Shown one piece after another: positions 1 to 7,768 of a stretch of 51,639 bases of DNA. Both the position numbers and the translations under genes were made by a program. The stretch spans positions 1 through 51,639 of the forward strand of contig NCBV01000011.1 in NCBI GenBank assembly GCA_002279355.1, read 5' to 3'. The stretch is from Acidiphilium sp. 37-60-79. GTDB lineage: Bacteria > Pseudomonadota > Alphaproteobacteria > Acetobacterales > Acetobacteraceae. The notes beneath the pieces are model-generated. The model saw only the letters and a program-made list of their open reading frames with translations. It was not told the DNA's origin and did not search any database. Position 1 is the stretch's first letter, and every line of letters begins with the position of its first letter.

Positions 1-15
1 AGGAAGCTCGGCCAT
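1..15 (-). CDS. Possible 5' end of a leftward gene, cut by the window edge
   Basis: On the minus strand an ATG at 15-13 is preceded by a purine-rich GAGGGAGG stretch that could serve as a ribosome binding site. It would encode Met-Ala-Glu-Leu before leaving the window. Only five codons or fewer are visible, so the product cannot be named and the call rests on the start signal alone. If real, this gene diverges from the Cache-HAMP gene, with about 100 bp between them. Confidence 0.2.
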
Positions 16-112
16 GCCTCCCTCGAATCCCATCCGCCGTGGTCACGTCAATTCACAATCGATTCAACACGCCGCCCGGCGGGGATGAGCAGCTACGAAA
101 AGAGCACGATCG

Positions 113-1285
113 ATGGCAGTAAAACCCAAAACGGTGGCTGTCCGCGGCCTCATGCTTCGCGCCGAATTTATTCGGTTTCTCATCCCCGCGATGCTGTTGA
201 ACGCCTTGGTCATCCTGTTTATTGGCGGCGTGGGACAATATTTGATCATTCAACAGGCTGAGCATCAGCAGGTGGTGAGTGTTCGCAACGAGTTTGATCG
301 CCTGCGCCAAGTCTATGCTGGTCAGGCGGTCGCTGAGGCGAGCGCGCTCGCCGCGAACCCGAACATCGTCGAAGCCTTCGCCATGCCGCCATCTTCGCAG
401 CAGCGCACATTGCTGGCTCTGCAATCGCGCAGTGTTTGGCAGGCGCTGCAACATCAATATGGTCGTGCAATCGTTGTATTCATTCAGAATCACCATGTGT
501 TGTTTCGTGCGAACAAGCCGCATCTCTATGGTGATCGCACCATTCCTCGTCCCGATATTAAGGCCGTGTTGAAATCTGGACAGCCGGTCAGCGATTTTGG
601 CTTGATGAAAATTGGTTATGCGATCAGCGGTGTTGCGCCGGTGTTTTCGGCCAACAACACACCGGTGGGCACGGCGCAGGTGTCCTTGCCCGTGACCACG
701 ATTTTCCGCACCATTGTCAAAGATATTCCGGGCAGCGTGGTCGCGGTACTGATTCAAAAGCCGCCAGGCGCGAAAGCGGCTGCAGGCAGTCCGCCGGTGG
801 CGATCGTTGGGCCGGACGAGGTGAAATTCACCAATTCACCCGCGCTCAATCGGTTCCTACGGCGCCATCCGAGCGATATCGATCCGCGTTTTTCGGACAC
901 GACCTCCATCGGGTCTGGCAAAACCTATCAACTCTTTGTGTTGCCGCTGGTTGATTTTTCCGGGAAGGTGTTTGGCACCGCCGTTTTCGGCGTCAACGTG
1001 TCGGGTATTTTGCACACGGCCTATACGATTTTTGGCTTGAGCGTGTTTTTCTCGCTGATCATCTTTATCGGGGTCGGCCTCAATTTGCGCAGCTTCGTCA
1101 ATCGGCGAATTCTGATTCCATTGGGCATGTTGACCGAGCGCGTGCGCGCCATTTCGTTTGGTGAAAAGCTAGAAGAGCCGGTGGTTCAGACCGAGTTCAA
1201 CGAGATTGGGATTTTGCAAGTCGCCGCTGAGCGTTTGCGGAAAACCCTGATTAATTTGGTCCGCCATATTGGTTCGGGCTCTTAA
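113..1285 (+). CDS. Cache-HAMP membrane sensor protein without output domain
   Basis: A 390-residue inner-membrane protein built like the input half of a chemoreceptor or sensor kinase. A transmembrane helix lies at about residues 19-45. A periplasmic region of roughly 260 residues follows, resembling a double-Cache ligand-binding domain, and then a second helix at about 306-328. After that comes a HAMP-like segment (conserved Pro after the helix, an NEIG motif, amphipathic helix) that ends only about 60 residues past the membrane. No methyl-accepting, kinase, cyclase or phosphatase domain follows before the TAA stop. Such a protein could pass a signal to a partner, or it may be a receptor that lost its signalling tail. 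The ATG at 113 has a weak ribosome site; the Met at 152 is an alternative start. Palindromes begin directly after the stop. Fold assignment is by pattern only. Confidence 0.7.
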   Translation: MAVKPKTVAVRGLMLRAEFIRFLIPAMLLNALVILFIGGVGQYLIIQQAEHQQVVSVRNEFDRLRQVYAGQAVAEASALAANPNIVEAFAMPPSSQQRTLLALQSRSVWQALQHQYGRAIVVFIQNHHVLFRANKPHLYGDRTIPRPDIKAVLKSGQPVSDFGLMKIGYAISGVAPVFSANNTPVGTAQVSLPVTTIFRTIVKDIPGSVVAVLIQKPPGAKAAAGSPPVAIVGPDEVKFTNSPALNRFLRRHPSDIDPRFSDTTSIGSGKTYQLFVLPLVDFSGKVFGTAVFGVNVSGILHTAYTIFGLSVFFSLIIFIGVGLNLRSFVNRRILIPLGMLTERVRAISFGEKLEEPVVQTEFNEIGILQVAAERLRKTLINLVRHIGSGS

Positions 1286-1288
1286 ATT

Positions 1289-1302
1289 GCCGATTAATCG
1301 GC
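1289..1302. repeat. 14-bp perfect palindrome GCCGATTAATCGGC
   Basis: The sequence equals its own reverse complement over 14 bp, with no spacer, starting 4 bp after the stop of the Cache-HAMP gene. It could be a protein-binding dyad or part of the neighbouring hairpin cluster. Confidence 0.6.
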
Positions 1303-1308
1303 GCGCGC

Positions 1309-1365
1309 CTAGTGTCCACTCTGATTCCGAAATCCGTTGGATTTCGGAATCAGAGTGGACACTAG
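1309..1365. repeat. Perfect 27-bp inverted repeat with 3-base loop
   Basis: The left arm 1309-1335 (starting CTAGTGTCCACT) and right arm 1339-1365 (ending AGTGGACACTAG) are exactly complementary over 27 bp around a GTT loop. It begins 24 bp after a stop codon, but no T-run follows on either strand, so a standard intrinsic terminator is not the obvious reading. Length and perfection suggest either a recently acquired dispersed palindromic element or a strongly selected RNA structure. No second copy was noticed in the window. Confidence 0.85.
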
Positions 1366-1381
1366 AAAGTTCAATGATTTA

Positions 1382-1432
1382 GTGGCCTGCTTATCCCTGA
1401 AATTCATCTCATGAATTTCAGCGGCAGGACAC
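1382..1432. repeat. Imperfect hairpin next to the perfect one
   Basis: The inner stem CTGAAATTCAT (1397-1407) pairs with ATGAATTTCAG (1411-1421) across a 3-base loop. After an internal loop, an outer stem forms between CCTGC (1386-1390) and GCAGG (1424-1428), and GTG/CAC extends it with one mismatch. Its outer ends (TAGTGGCC, GGACAC) resemble the ends of the hairpin at 1309-1365, which suggests a degenerate relative of the same element. Confidence 0.6.
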
Positions 1433-1623
1433 GAGTTGGGTGTGATGCGTCATCGGATAAGGCCTGCATTGATCGGACAATCGGAGAGATTCCCATTCTG
1501 CTCGAACGCGGTGGTCATGTGCGCGCCCGTCTGACGTCCTATGCTGCATTGCGATGGCGCCGCTGAGGCGAATTGCCTATAGAGGCGGCATGGGATCACG
1601 CTGCAACGCTTAGGGGAATTGCG

Positions 1624-3084
1624 ATGACACAGCCCGCCACCAGCACCAAAACGCGCGTTACTGCCCTGCCGGGTGATGGCATTGGGATGGAAGTGTTTGA
1701 CGCGACGCGGCGGATTTTTGCCGCCGCTCAGGCGCCGGTTGAGTGGGAACTCGCTGAGGCCGGAGCCGCAGTGTTCAAAAAAGGCATCCCCTCCGGAGCC
1801 CCGCGCGAAACACTGGATTCGATTGCGAAAAACGGTCTCGCGCTGAAAGGCCCGTTGGAAACCCCGGTTGGGTTTGGTGAAAAATCGGCAAACGTAACGC
1901 TGCGCAAACATTTCGAGCTGTATGCCAATATCCGCCCGGTGCGCGAGCTGCCGGGCATCAAGACGCCCTTTACCGGGCGCGGCATTGATATGGTGATCGT
2001 GCGCGAAAATGTCGAAGATGTGTATGCGGGCATTGAGCATATGCAAACGCCGGATGTGGCGCAGTGCCTCAAACTCATGACGCGGCCGGGCTGTGAGCGC
2101 ATTATTCGCGCGGCTTTTGGCCTCGCGCTTGCGGAAAACCGCAAAAAAGTGACGTGCGCCACCAAAGCCAATATCATGAAACTCACCGAAGGCATGATGA
2201 AGCGGGTGTTTGAGCAGGTTGGCCCGGACTATCCTGGTATCACCCGCGATCATATCATTATCGATAATTGCGCCCATCAGCTGGTGATTGCGCCTGAGCA
2301 GTTCGATGTAATTGTTACCTCCAACATGAATGGCGATATTATTTCGGACCTCGCCGCTGGGCTGGTGGGCGGGCTTGGCATCGCCCCGTCGGCCAATTTG
2401 GGCGATCATGTGGCGATTTTCGAGGCGGTGCATGGCTCGGCGCCGAACATTGCCGGCAAGGGATTGGCGAACCCGACGGCTTTGCTCTCTGCGGGGATTA
2501 TGCTGCTGCGCCATATTGGCGCGTTTGAGGCGGCGGCCACCATTGAGCAGGCTTTGTTCATCACTTTGGCCGAGGGCGAGAATTTGACTGGCGATTTGTC
2601 GCCGCGCGGGCATGGGGTCGGCACTGATAAATTTGTGGGGCAAGTGATTGATAATCTGGGCCGCACCAGCAACCTGCCCTCGCGCGTCTATAGCCCGTTA
2701 ACGCTCACCCCCTGGCCGGATCTGACCGCGCATACCGAGCCGACATCGCGCGAATTGATCGGTGTTGATATTTTTATCGAGTCTGATTTGTCGGCTGCTG
2801 AGTTGGGTTCGTCCTTGACCCAGATTGCTGAGGGCAGCCAGCTTCGGCTCGATAGTATTTCGAACCGTGGCGTACAGGTTTGGCCGGCGACCGGCGGACA
2901 TACGTTCCTGGTCGATCATTTCGATTGCCGGTTCATGTTGAAGGCACCGGCGCAAGGCAATCCGCCGCAGGGTATTGCTGATCTGGTCAAGGCAATCGGC
3001 AGCCGTCATTCCTGGATGCATGTAGAAAAATTGCAACGATTTGATGGTAAAGACGCGTTCGAGCGACCACAAGGCGAAAGTTAG
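1624..3084 (+). CDS. icd: Isocitrate dehydrogenase, long form with C-terminal extension
   Basis: Catalyses oxidative decarboxylation of isocitrate to 2-oxoglutarate in the TCA cycle. The 486-residue protein shows the isocitrate/isopropylmalate dehydrogenase fold: LPGDGIG near the N-terminus, substrate residues in NVTLRKHFELYANIRPVR, the metal-binding DIISDLAAGLVGGLG stretch and the coenzyme loop HGSAPNIAGK (270-279). About 140 extra C-terminal residues follow, as in Thermus- and Rickettsia-type enzymes. The coenzyme loop carries Asn-Ile where NADP-specific enzymes such as that of E. coli have Lys-Tyr, so NAD preference is plausible but unproven. I chose ATG 1624 because TAGGGGA lies 7-13 bases upstream; the frame stays open upstream to an ATG at 1573, but that stretch does not look like family sequence. 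Confidence 0.93.
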   Translation: MTQPATSTKTRVTALPGDGIGMEVFDATRRIFAAAQAPVEWELAEAGAAVFKKGIPSGAPRETLDSIAKNGLALKGPLETPVGFGEKSANVTLRKHFELYANIRPVRELPGIKTPFTGRGIDMVIVRENVEDVYAGIEHMQTPDVAQCLKLMTRPGCERIIRAAFGLALAENRKKVTCATKANIMKLTEGMMKRVFEQVGPDYPGITRDHIIIDNCAHQLVIAPEQFDVIVTSNMNGDIISDLAAGLVGGLGIAPSANLGDHVAIFEAVHGSAPNIAGKGLANPTALLSAGIMLLRHIGAFEAAATIEQALFITLAEGENLTGDLSPRGHGVGTDKFVGQVIDNLGRTSNLPSRVYSPLTLTPWPDLTAHTEPTSRELIGVDIFIESDLSAAELGSSLTQIAEGSQLRLDSISNRGVQVWPATGGHTFLVDHFDCRFMLKAPAQGNPPQGIADLVKAIGSRHSWMHVEKLQRFDGKDAFERPQGES

Positions 3085-3289
3085 TTTTCTGAATATTGCC
3101 GCTCGTTCAATATTGATCACCTTGGGATAAATAATTGCCCATAATAATTTGGTTGGTTGTTTATCATCTTCGGGCGAACGACATGATACTGTGCAGAGTG
3201 GAACTTTGATAAGCGCGTTGCTTTGACCGGGTTATGCTCTGCCGCCAACCGGCATCATGCTGGCGCGCCGCTTTAAAAAGGAAATGATC

Positions 3290-3487
3290 ATGTCCGCAAC
3301 CAGTCACCAAACCGCCGCGAAATCACACGAAGATGCCGCGAAAGCCCATCACATGGCCGCCGAGCAGCATGGCAAGGGCGATCAAAAATCCGCTCTTGAA
3401 CATTCGACCAAGGCCTCCGGCTTGTCGGCGAGCGCGCATCAAAATACGACCGATGCGCATAAATCAACCCAGCATGCCAAAGCGTGA
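3290..3487 (+). CDS. Small Ala/His/Lys-rich hydrophilic protein
   Basis: A 65-residue protein dominated by Ala, His, Lys, Ser and Gln, with short quasi-repeats of the type AAKSHEDAAKAHHMAAEQH and no hydrophobic segment, cysteine or signal peptide. It is probably a soluble, highly helical or disordered protein. Similar short Ala/His-rich proteins occur in proteobacteria without an assigned function, so none is claimed. Of the in-frame starts (3257, 3284, 3290), ATG 3290 is best placed after AAAAGGA. A terminator-like hairpin follows at 3526. The 205-bp upstream gap is visibly more AT-rich than its surroundings, which suggests its own promoter. Confidence 0.7.
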   Translation: MSATSHQTAAKSHEDAAKAHHMAAEQHGKGDQKSALEHSTKASGLSASAHQNTTDAHKSTQHAKA

Positions 3488-3525
3488 CTTCATTGCCTCG
3501 CCGCTTGAGGTGAGGTGATCGAGCG

Positions 3526-3563
3526 GCTGAATGGCGGCATGCGCGCCGCTATTCAGCTTCTTT
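3526..3563 (+). terminator. Probable intrinsic terminator after the small Ala/His-rich gene
   Basis: GCTGAATGGCGGC (3526-3538) pairs with GCCGCTATTCAGC (3545-3557), with one G-T wobble and a 6-base loop. TTCTTT follows directly. It lies 38 bp downstream of the stop at 3487 in the right orientation for that gene. Confidence 0.65.
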
Positions 3564-3641
3564 GGGGCGCGGGCCTTGCCAGAGCGGGTGAGGCAGAAAC
3601 GTCGGTATGCGCCCGTTATGCCGATGGATTGGAAAATGGCC

Positions 3642-4061
3642 TTACGAGAAAATCCGCTGGCGCCCGAAGCGGCGAGAAACGGACCAACCAATCAGCGAGA
3701 CCAGCCCGGAAATAATCGCGCCCCAGGCCATATCGGTCAAGGTGAGCCGCAAGGTCCAATGCCGGAGCGTGGCATCGTTGGTCAGATCATACAGCCCATA
3801 GGTGAATAGGCCGAACGCGGCCCCGTAAAAGAGTGCGGTGACGCCCCGCCCGGTGGCGATGGCGCGCGGAATGACGAACACGATCATCCCCAAAACCTGC
3901 AGAAAATAAACCGCGATGGCGGGGATGAGGCGAAATCCCGGCAGCAGAATATCACCGAGCGTTGCCCGATAGATGGATTGAGAGGTGAGCATCAGCCAGA
4001 TCGAATCAATGGCAAGATACGCGATCAGCATCACGAGATAGAGCAAAATCGGGCGGCGCAT
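3642..4061 (-). CDS. DUF2177 family membrane protein
   Basis: A 139-residue integral membrane protein with about four predicted helices: residues ~4-24, ~44-64, ~70-95 and ~113-132. The segment YGLYDLTNDATLRHW is typical of the DUF2177 family, whose biochemical role is unknown. ATG 4061 is preceded by GAGGAA at 4072-4067; longer in-frame starts exist (4109), but the added residues are hydrophilic and unlike the family. It lies on its own on the minus strand, about 160 bp downstream of the gshB stop. Confidence 0.8.
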   Translation of the reverse strand: MRRPILLYLVMLIAYLAIDSIWLMLTSQSIYRATLGDILLPGFRLIPAIAVYFLQVLGMIVFVIPRAIATGRGVTALFYGAAFGLFTYGLYDLTNDATLRHWTLRLTLTDMAWGAIISGLVSLIGWSVSRRFGRQRIFS

Positions 4062-4223
4062 AGCGTTTCCTCGATAAGGAGCGATAGAGTCCGATCGCAT
4101 GGCTGACATAGCAGCCCGCGCCTGACAACCCGCTGGGCGTGTTTCGTGAATAAATAATATCGCACAAACACCATATTTTGCACAAATTTGGTGAAATCGA
4201 CGATCAAGCGGGCCATTGGCGGG

Positions 4224-5165
4224 TCAGCGGAGCGCTTCGATGCGGTCCCAGATCGATGATTCGAGATGCACGCTATCGAACCGGGCGACCTGCTGTAACC
4301 CGGTTGGTGAGGTGACGTTGATCTCGGTGAGATAATCGCCGATCACATCGATGCCGGTGAACAGCAGACCGCGATCGCGTAAAAGCGGGCCGATGGCGGC
4401 GCAAATTTCGCGGTCCCGGCTGGTGAGCGTTGCCGGCTCGGCGCGGCCACCGGCATGCATGTTTGAGCGCACATCGCCGGCCATTGGCACGCGGTTGATT
4501 GCGCCCATCGCCTCGCCATCGATCAAGATGATGCGCTTATCACCCGCGCGCACTGCTGGTTCGTAGCGTTGGATCATCACCGGCTCGCGCGAGCCGCCGA
4601 GAAACATATCGAGTAACGAGCCCAAATTCTCATCATCAGCGCGAATACGAAATACCCCGGCGCCACCATTGCCGAATAGCGGCTTGACGATGATGTCTTG
4701 GTGCTGGGCGCGGAACGCGGCGATCGCGGCGCGGTCACGGGCGATCATGGTGGGGGGCATGAGCTGAGGAAATTCGGTGACCAGCAATTTTTCCGGCGCA
4801 TTGCGCACCGATGCCGGATTATTGACCACCAGGGTTTTTGGATGGATCTGCTCAAGCAAATGGGTCGCGGTAATATAGCCCATGTCAAAGGGCGGGTCTT
4901 GGCGCATCAGCACGACATCCATGGCCGCGAGATCGATGATTTCAGGCGCGCCAAGGGTGAAATGATCGCCCTTGATCGCCCGCACGCTGACCGGGCGCAT
5001 GCGCGCGCGCACAGTGCCGCAATCCAACCACAGATCGTTGACGCCATAATGCCAGAGATGATGGCCTCGTCTTTGTGCCTCAATCATCAGCACAAAGGTC
5101 GAATCGCCGTCGATATCGATATCTGCCAGCGGGTCCATTTGAACCGCTACGCGCAACATGCTCAT
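4224..5165 (-). CDS. gshB: Glutathione synthetase
   Basis: Joins gamma-glutamylcysteine and glycine with ATP to form glutathione in the cytosol. The 313-residue length fits bacterial GshB. Visible family features are the N-terminal substrate segment with [12 protein letters not shown], the [14 protein letters not shown] stretch, the ATP-grasp core ([17 protein letters not shown]), the [17 protein letters not shown] strand and the C-terminal [21 protein letters not shown] that binds metal and nucleotide. ATG 5165 follows an AGAGGG-type ribosome site; ATG 5159 is a possible alternative. No gshA is nearby. The lipoprotein gene upstream is in the same direction with a 42-bp gap, so co-transcription is possible. 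Confidence 0.95.
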   Translation of the reverse strand: MSMLRVAVQMDPLADIDIDGDSTFVLMIEAQRRGHHLWHYGVNDLWLDCGTVRARMRPVSVRAIKGDHFTLGAPEIIDLAAMDVVLMRQDPPFDMGYITATHLLEQIHPKTLVVNNPASVRNAPEKLLVTEFPQLMPPTMIARDRAAIAAFRAQHQDIIVKPLFGNGGAGVFRIRADDENLGSLLDMFLGGSREPVMIQRYEPAVRAGDKRIILIDGEAMGAINRVPMAGDVRSNMHAGGRAEPATLTSRDREICAAIGPLLRDRGLLFTGIDVIGDYLTEINVTSPTGLQQVARFDSVHLESSIWDRIEALR

Positions 5166-5207
5166 GGCCGCCCTCTTATTCTATTGATCGTTGTACGACT
5201 GATCGTA

Positions 5208-5609
5208 TCACGACGTGCGATTCCGTTGCAGGCTGGCCATGCAGGTGGAAAGATGCACGGTGCGCGGCATTGGCTGTGCCAGCAAGACGAGTTTGCCGCC
5301 CCCGGCGCCGGGATAAAGCACCACTTCGAGGCGGCAGGTTTGCGAATTATACAGCAACACTTCGGCCGATCCGTCCAGACGACGCAAGACCGGCGGGATG
5401 AGTGACGCGCGCAACAAGGCGGAGGTGGCGCCGATCAAATGCACAGGCGATGGCGTGGCCAGGGCGACTTTGTTCGCACTGGGTGCGGGCGCCTGAGTGG
5501 CACAGCCGGCTAACAACCCTGCGACAATCGACAAGAAAGCCAAGCGCGCGCCTATCCCCCGGCGTGGTATGCCGCGCTGTGATAGGTTAGTTTGCGCCGC
5601 TTGGCCCAT
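5208..5609 (-). CDS. Small putative lipoprotein, unknown function
   Basis: A 133-residue protein with a basic N-terminus, a hydrophobic stretch (RLAFLSIVAGLLAGCATQ) and a lipobox LLAGC near residue 36, so it is probably lipid-anchored after signal peptidase II cleavage. The mature part of about 98 residues contains two further cysteines (in QTCRLE and LSTCMAS) that could form a disulfide in the periplasm. I do not recognise a named domain. It lies between bactofilin and gshB, all leftward, with gaps of 33 and 42 bp, so the three may be co-transcribed. The N-terminal region before the hydrophobic core is long, so a shorter start cannot be excluded. Confidence 0.65.
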   Translation of the reverse strand: MGQAAQTNLSQRGIPRRGIGARLAFLSIVAGLLAGCATQAPAPSANKVALATPSPVHLIGATSALLRASLIPPVLRRLDGSAEVLLYNSQTCRLEVVLYPGAGGGKLVLLAQPMPRTVHLSTCMASLQRNRTS

Positions 5610-5642
5610 GAATCGCGAATCGATTGCGCGTCAACCCGATGG

Positions 5643-6317
5643 TCAGTCGACCACTGGATCGTGCTGGCTTGGGGTGTCGGAGAGCATTTCGATGCGACCG
5701 GTGATTTGGCCCCCATCTTCGACTTGCAGACGGCGGCAGCGCGCGGTGCCGAGCACCCGACCGGTGCCGCGCACGATCAGCGCGTGGCGGGCGGTCAAGG
5801 TTCCATCGATCGTGCCGGCGATCTCGGCTTCTTCGACCTCGACTTCACCTTTGAACACGCCGCCTTGGGCAATGGCGAGTTCGGTCGCGGTGATCATGGT
5901 CGCTTCGACATGGCCTTCAACCACCAGCCGTTCGGCATCCTGCACCAAGCCTTGCACGCTGATGCCACGACCGACGACGAGGGTGCGCCGCTCGGCGGAT
6001 TCATTGGTCGAGGCGCGAAAACCCATTGGCGAGCCAGACGCCATCGGCGATGAAGCCGGATTGATCGGCGCACTCGGTTGCGGGGCGAAGGGTGAACGAG
6101 CCATCGGACTCTCCTTATTGGATACATCATTGGAAACAGGTGAAATTGGGTTAGCCGCCGAAGAGGTTGATTGCGGGTCGGCGGGGCGGAATGGCGGAAC
6201 GCTGAGACCATCATCAATCTCCGGCGATACCTCTTTGGCCAATTCCGGTACAGGTCGCGTGGCCCCAATGGCTGGTGTATTGCTCGGTGGATCGTCACGT
6301 TTGAAAAATCCGATCAC
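5643..6317 (-). CDS. Bactofilin (polymer-forming cytoskeletal protein)
   Basis: Bactofilins self-assemble into nucleotide-free filaments and scaffold envelope or morphogenetic proteins. The domain is at about residues 110-215: repeating short beta strands (TLVVGRGISVQGLVQDAE, RLVVEGHVEATMITATEL, then GVFKGEVEVEEAEIAG, DGTLTARHALIVRGTG) that would form a right-handed beta-helix. About 105 residues of Pro/Ser/Ala-rich, probably disordered sequence precede it, and a short tail follows. The preferred start is GTG 6317 (or GTG 6320), because GGAGGG lies just upstream and the resulting N-terminus, Met-Ile-Gly-Phe-Phe-Lys-Arg, resembles other bactofilins. The open frame reaches upstream to 6482 without such a signal. 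Confidence 0.85.
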   Translation of the reverse strand: MIGFFKRDDPPSNTPAIGATRPVPELAKEVSPEIDDGLSVPPFRPADPQSTSSAANPISPVSNDVSNKESPMARSPFAPQPSAPINPASSPMASGSPMGFRASTNESAERRTLVVGRGISVQGLVQDAERLVVEGHVEATMITATELAIAQGGVFKGEVEVEEAEIAGTIDGTLTARHALIVRGTGRVLGTARCRRLQVEDGGQITGRIEMLSDTPSQHDPVVD

Positions 6318-6595
6318 CACATTTCCCTCCCTTATCTGTGCCAGACGGATTGCTGGCACGGCCGCGCCGCCTATCCGCCCGAACCTGGTGGAACGGGCAG
6401 AAATCAAGCCATAAACGCGGCTGATTGCGAAAAAAGGGCTAGCATGCACCAGCCTGTCGGACAACCGGCAGAGCGCAACCAATCAAAATTTTTAGGTTTG
6501 GCGACGCATTATGTCGGACGGGCCGTTCTGGCGGGAATCGGTCGGTTTGCGGTCAGCGAGCGCGGATGATAGCACGCGCAGGAAAAGGAGCCTGC

Positions 6596-7594
6596 ATGAC
6601 CCAACCTCGTTTTGATCTGCTCGGAATTGGCAATGCCATTGTCGATGTCATCGCTCACACGGATGATGCATTTTTGGATCGCCACGACATGCGTAAAGGC
6701 GCCATGACCTTGATCGATGGGGCGCAGGCCACGCATTTATATGCGCGCATGCCGCCGGGCTTGGAGTCAGCGGGGGGATCGGTGGCTAATAGTTGTGCGG
6801 TTGCCGCTGGTCTTGGGGTGCGAACGGCTTTTATTGGCAAGGTTGCGGCTGATAAGCTGGGAGCGGTGTTTGCCGACTCGATGCGCGCGATCGGGGTGCA
6901 TTATCCAGCACCGTTGATGCGCGAGGGCGAGGATGCCCCGGATGAAGCGCCGACCGCGCGGTGCCTTATCCTGGTGACGGCGGATGGTCAGCGCACAATG
7001 AATACCTGCCTGGGGATCAGCGCGGATTTTGGCCGCGACGATCTTGATGAGGCGTTGATTGCCGACTCGGCAATTTTATATCTCGAAGGCTATTTGTTCG
7101 ATCCGCCGGCGGCGCAAGAAGCGTTTTTGCACGCGGCGCGGCTGGCGCGGGCGGCGGGGCGACGGGTGGCGATCTCGCTGTCGGATCAGTTTTGCGTGGA
7201 TCGGCATCGGGCCGCGTTTCGCCGCTTGATTGCCGAGGCTGCGGATATTGTCTTTGCCAATGAGGCAGAGATTTGCGCGCTTTATCAGAGCAATGATTTT
7301 GAAACCGCCGAACGCCAAGCGGCGACAGAAATCGCACTCGCGGTACTGACGCGCAGCGAGGCTGGTAGCGTGATTCGTGCCGACAAGGCGCGGTATTTGG
7401 TCCCGGCAGTGCCGACAAAGGTGGTCGATACCACGGGGGCGGGCGATGCTTATGCGGCTGGTTTTCTCACCGGATTGACCAAAGGGGCTGATTTGACCGC
7501 GTGCGGTGATTTGGCCAGCCAGGCTGCCGCACTCGCGATTGCGCGCACGGGTGCACGCCCTGTAGCGGCCGATTTGGCTCCGCTCAGACTATAA
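6596..7594 (+). CDS. PfkB-family sugar/nucleoside kinase (adenosine-kinase-like)
   Basis: A 332-residue ribokinase-superfamily kinase that would phosphorylate a sugar or nucleoside with ATP. The N-terminal GIGNAIVDVIA motif, the GGSVANSCAVAAGLG glycine-rich substrate loop, VFANEAEI and the C-terminal DTTGAGDAYAAGF motif, which holds the catalytic Asp and anion hole, are all visible. The overall pattern, including NAIVD and GGSVAN, matches the adenosine-kinase-like branch common in alphaproteobacteria, but substrate cannot be read from sequence. ATG 6596 is supported by AAAAGGA a few bases upstream. It diverges from the bactofilin gene across a 278-bp gap that contains no other gene. Confidence 0.88.
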   Translation: MTQPRFDLLGIGNAIVDVIAHTDDAFLDRHDMRKGAMTLIDGAQATHLYARMPPGLESAGGSVANSCAVAAGLGVRTAFIGKVAADKLGAVFADSMRAIGVHYPAPLMREGEDAPDEAPTARCLILVTADGQRTMNTCLGISADFGRDDLDEALIADSAILYLEGYLFDPPAAQEAFLHAARLARAAGRRVAISLSDQFCVDRHRAAFRRLIAEAADIVFANEAEICALYQSNDFETAERQAATEIALAVLTRSEAGSVIRADKARYLVPAVPTKVVDTTGAGDAYAAGFLTGLTKGADLTACGDLASQAAALAIARTGARPVAADLAPLRL

Positions 7595-7687
7595 TTTTCT
7601 TAAATCGCTTAACGATTTAGCAAGCTTCTCCTGATTTAACGACGCGGTCCCGCGATCAGGTCGGTGTGCGCATCGGCCCTGATCCGA

Positions 7688-7745
7688 TTCCGGAACAATT
7701 CCGGCTTATATCCATCGCCATTGAGCCTATCCGGATCATTTCCGG
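7688..7745 (+). promoter_or_regulatory. Four TCCGG boxes in two 11-bp-spaced pairs upstream of flp
   Basis: TCCGG occurs at 7689-7693, 7700-7704, 7730-7734 and 7741-7745. Start-to-start distances are 11, 30 and 11 bp, about one, three and one helical turns, so all boxes would face the same side of the DNA. The first lies within the palindrome TTCCGGAA (7688-7695). The last ends 23 bp before the flp ATG. This looks like a tandem operator or a structured leader; the cognate regulator is unknown. Confidence 0.4.
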
Positions 7746-7768
7746 TGGGCGAGCAGGAGACCACGACC

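Larger units (their letters stand above)
1286..1623. other. 338-bp intergenic region holding three dyad-symmetry elements
   Basis: This gap between the Cache-HAMP gene and isocitrate dehydrogenase contains no convincing reading frame. It holds a perfect 14-bp palindrome (1289-1302), a very long perfect hairpin (1309-1365) and an imperfect hairpin (1382-1432). The right part, to 1623, carries the presumed promoter and the ribosome site of icd, but I cannot pick a clear -35/-10 pair. Confidence 0.7.

Noticed and set aside
1450-2643. A 397-codon open frame antisense to isocitrate dehydrogenase
   Set aside because: It lies wholly within a clear enzyme gene, has no recognisable domain, and has biased His/Arg/Gln content typical of antisense frames in GC-rich DNA.
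3195-3235. GGAAC followed by CGTT, resembling an alphaproteobacterial general-stress (EcfG) promoter before the small Ala/His-rich gene
   Set aside because: The spacer is only 11 bp, while EcfG promoters need about 16-17 bp, so the match is not credible.
5497-6414. Long plus-strand open frame opposite the lipoprotein and bactofilin genes
   Set aside because: The opposite strand encodes a recognisable bactofilin with a ribosome site; the plus-strand product is Ser/Arg/Pro-rich without family features.
7600-7625. Short inverted repeat AAATCG/CGATTT after the PfkB-family kinase gene as a terminator
   Set aside because: Only six base pairs and no following T-run, too weak to call.
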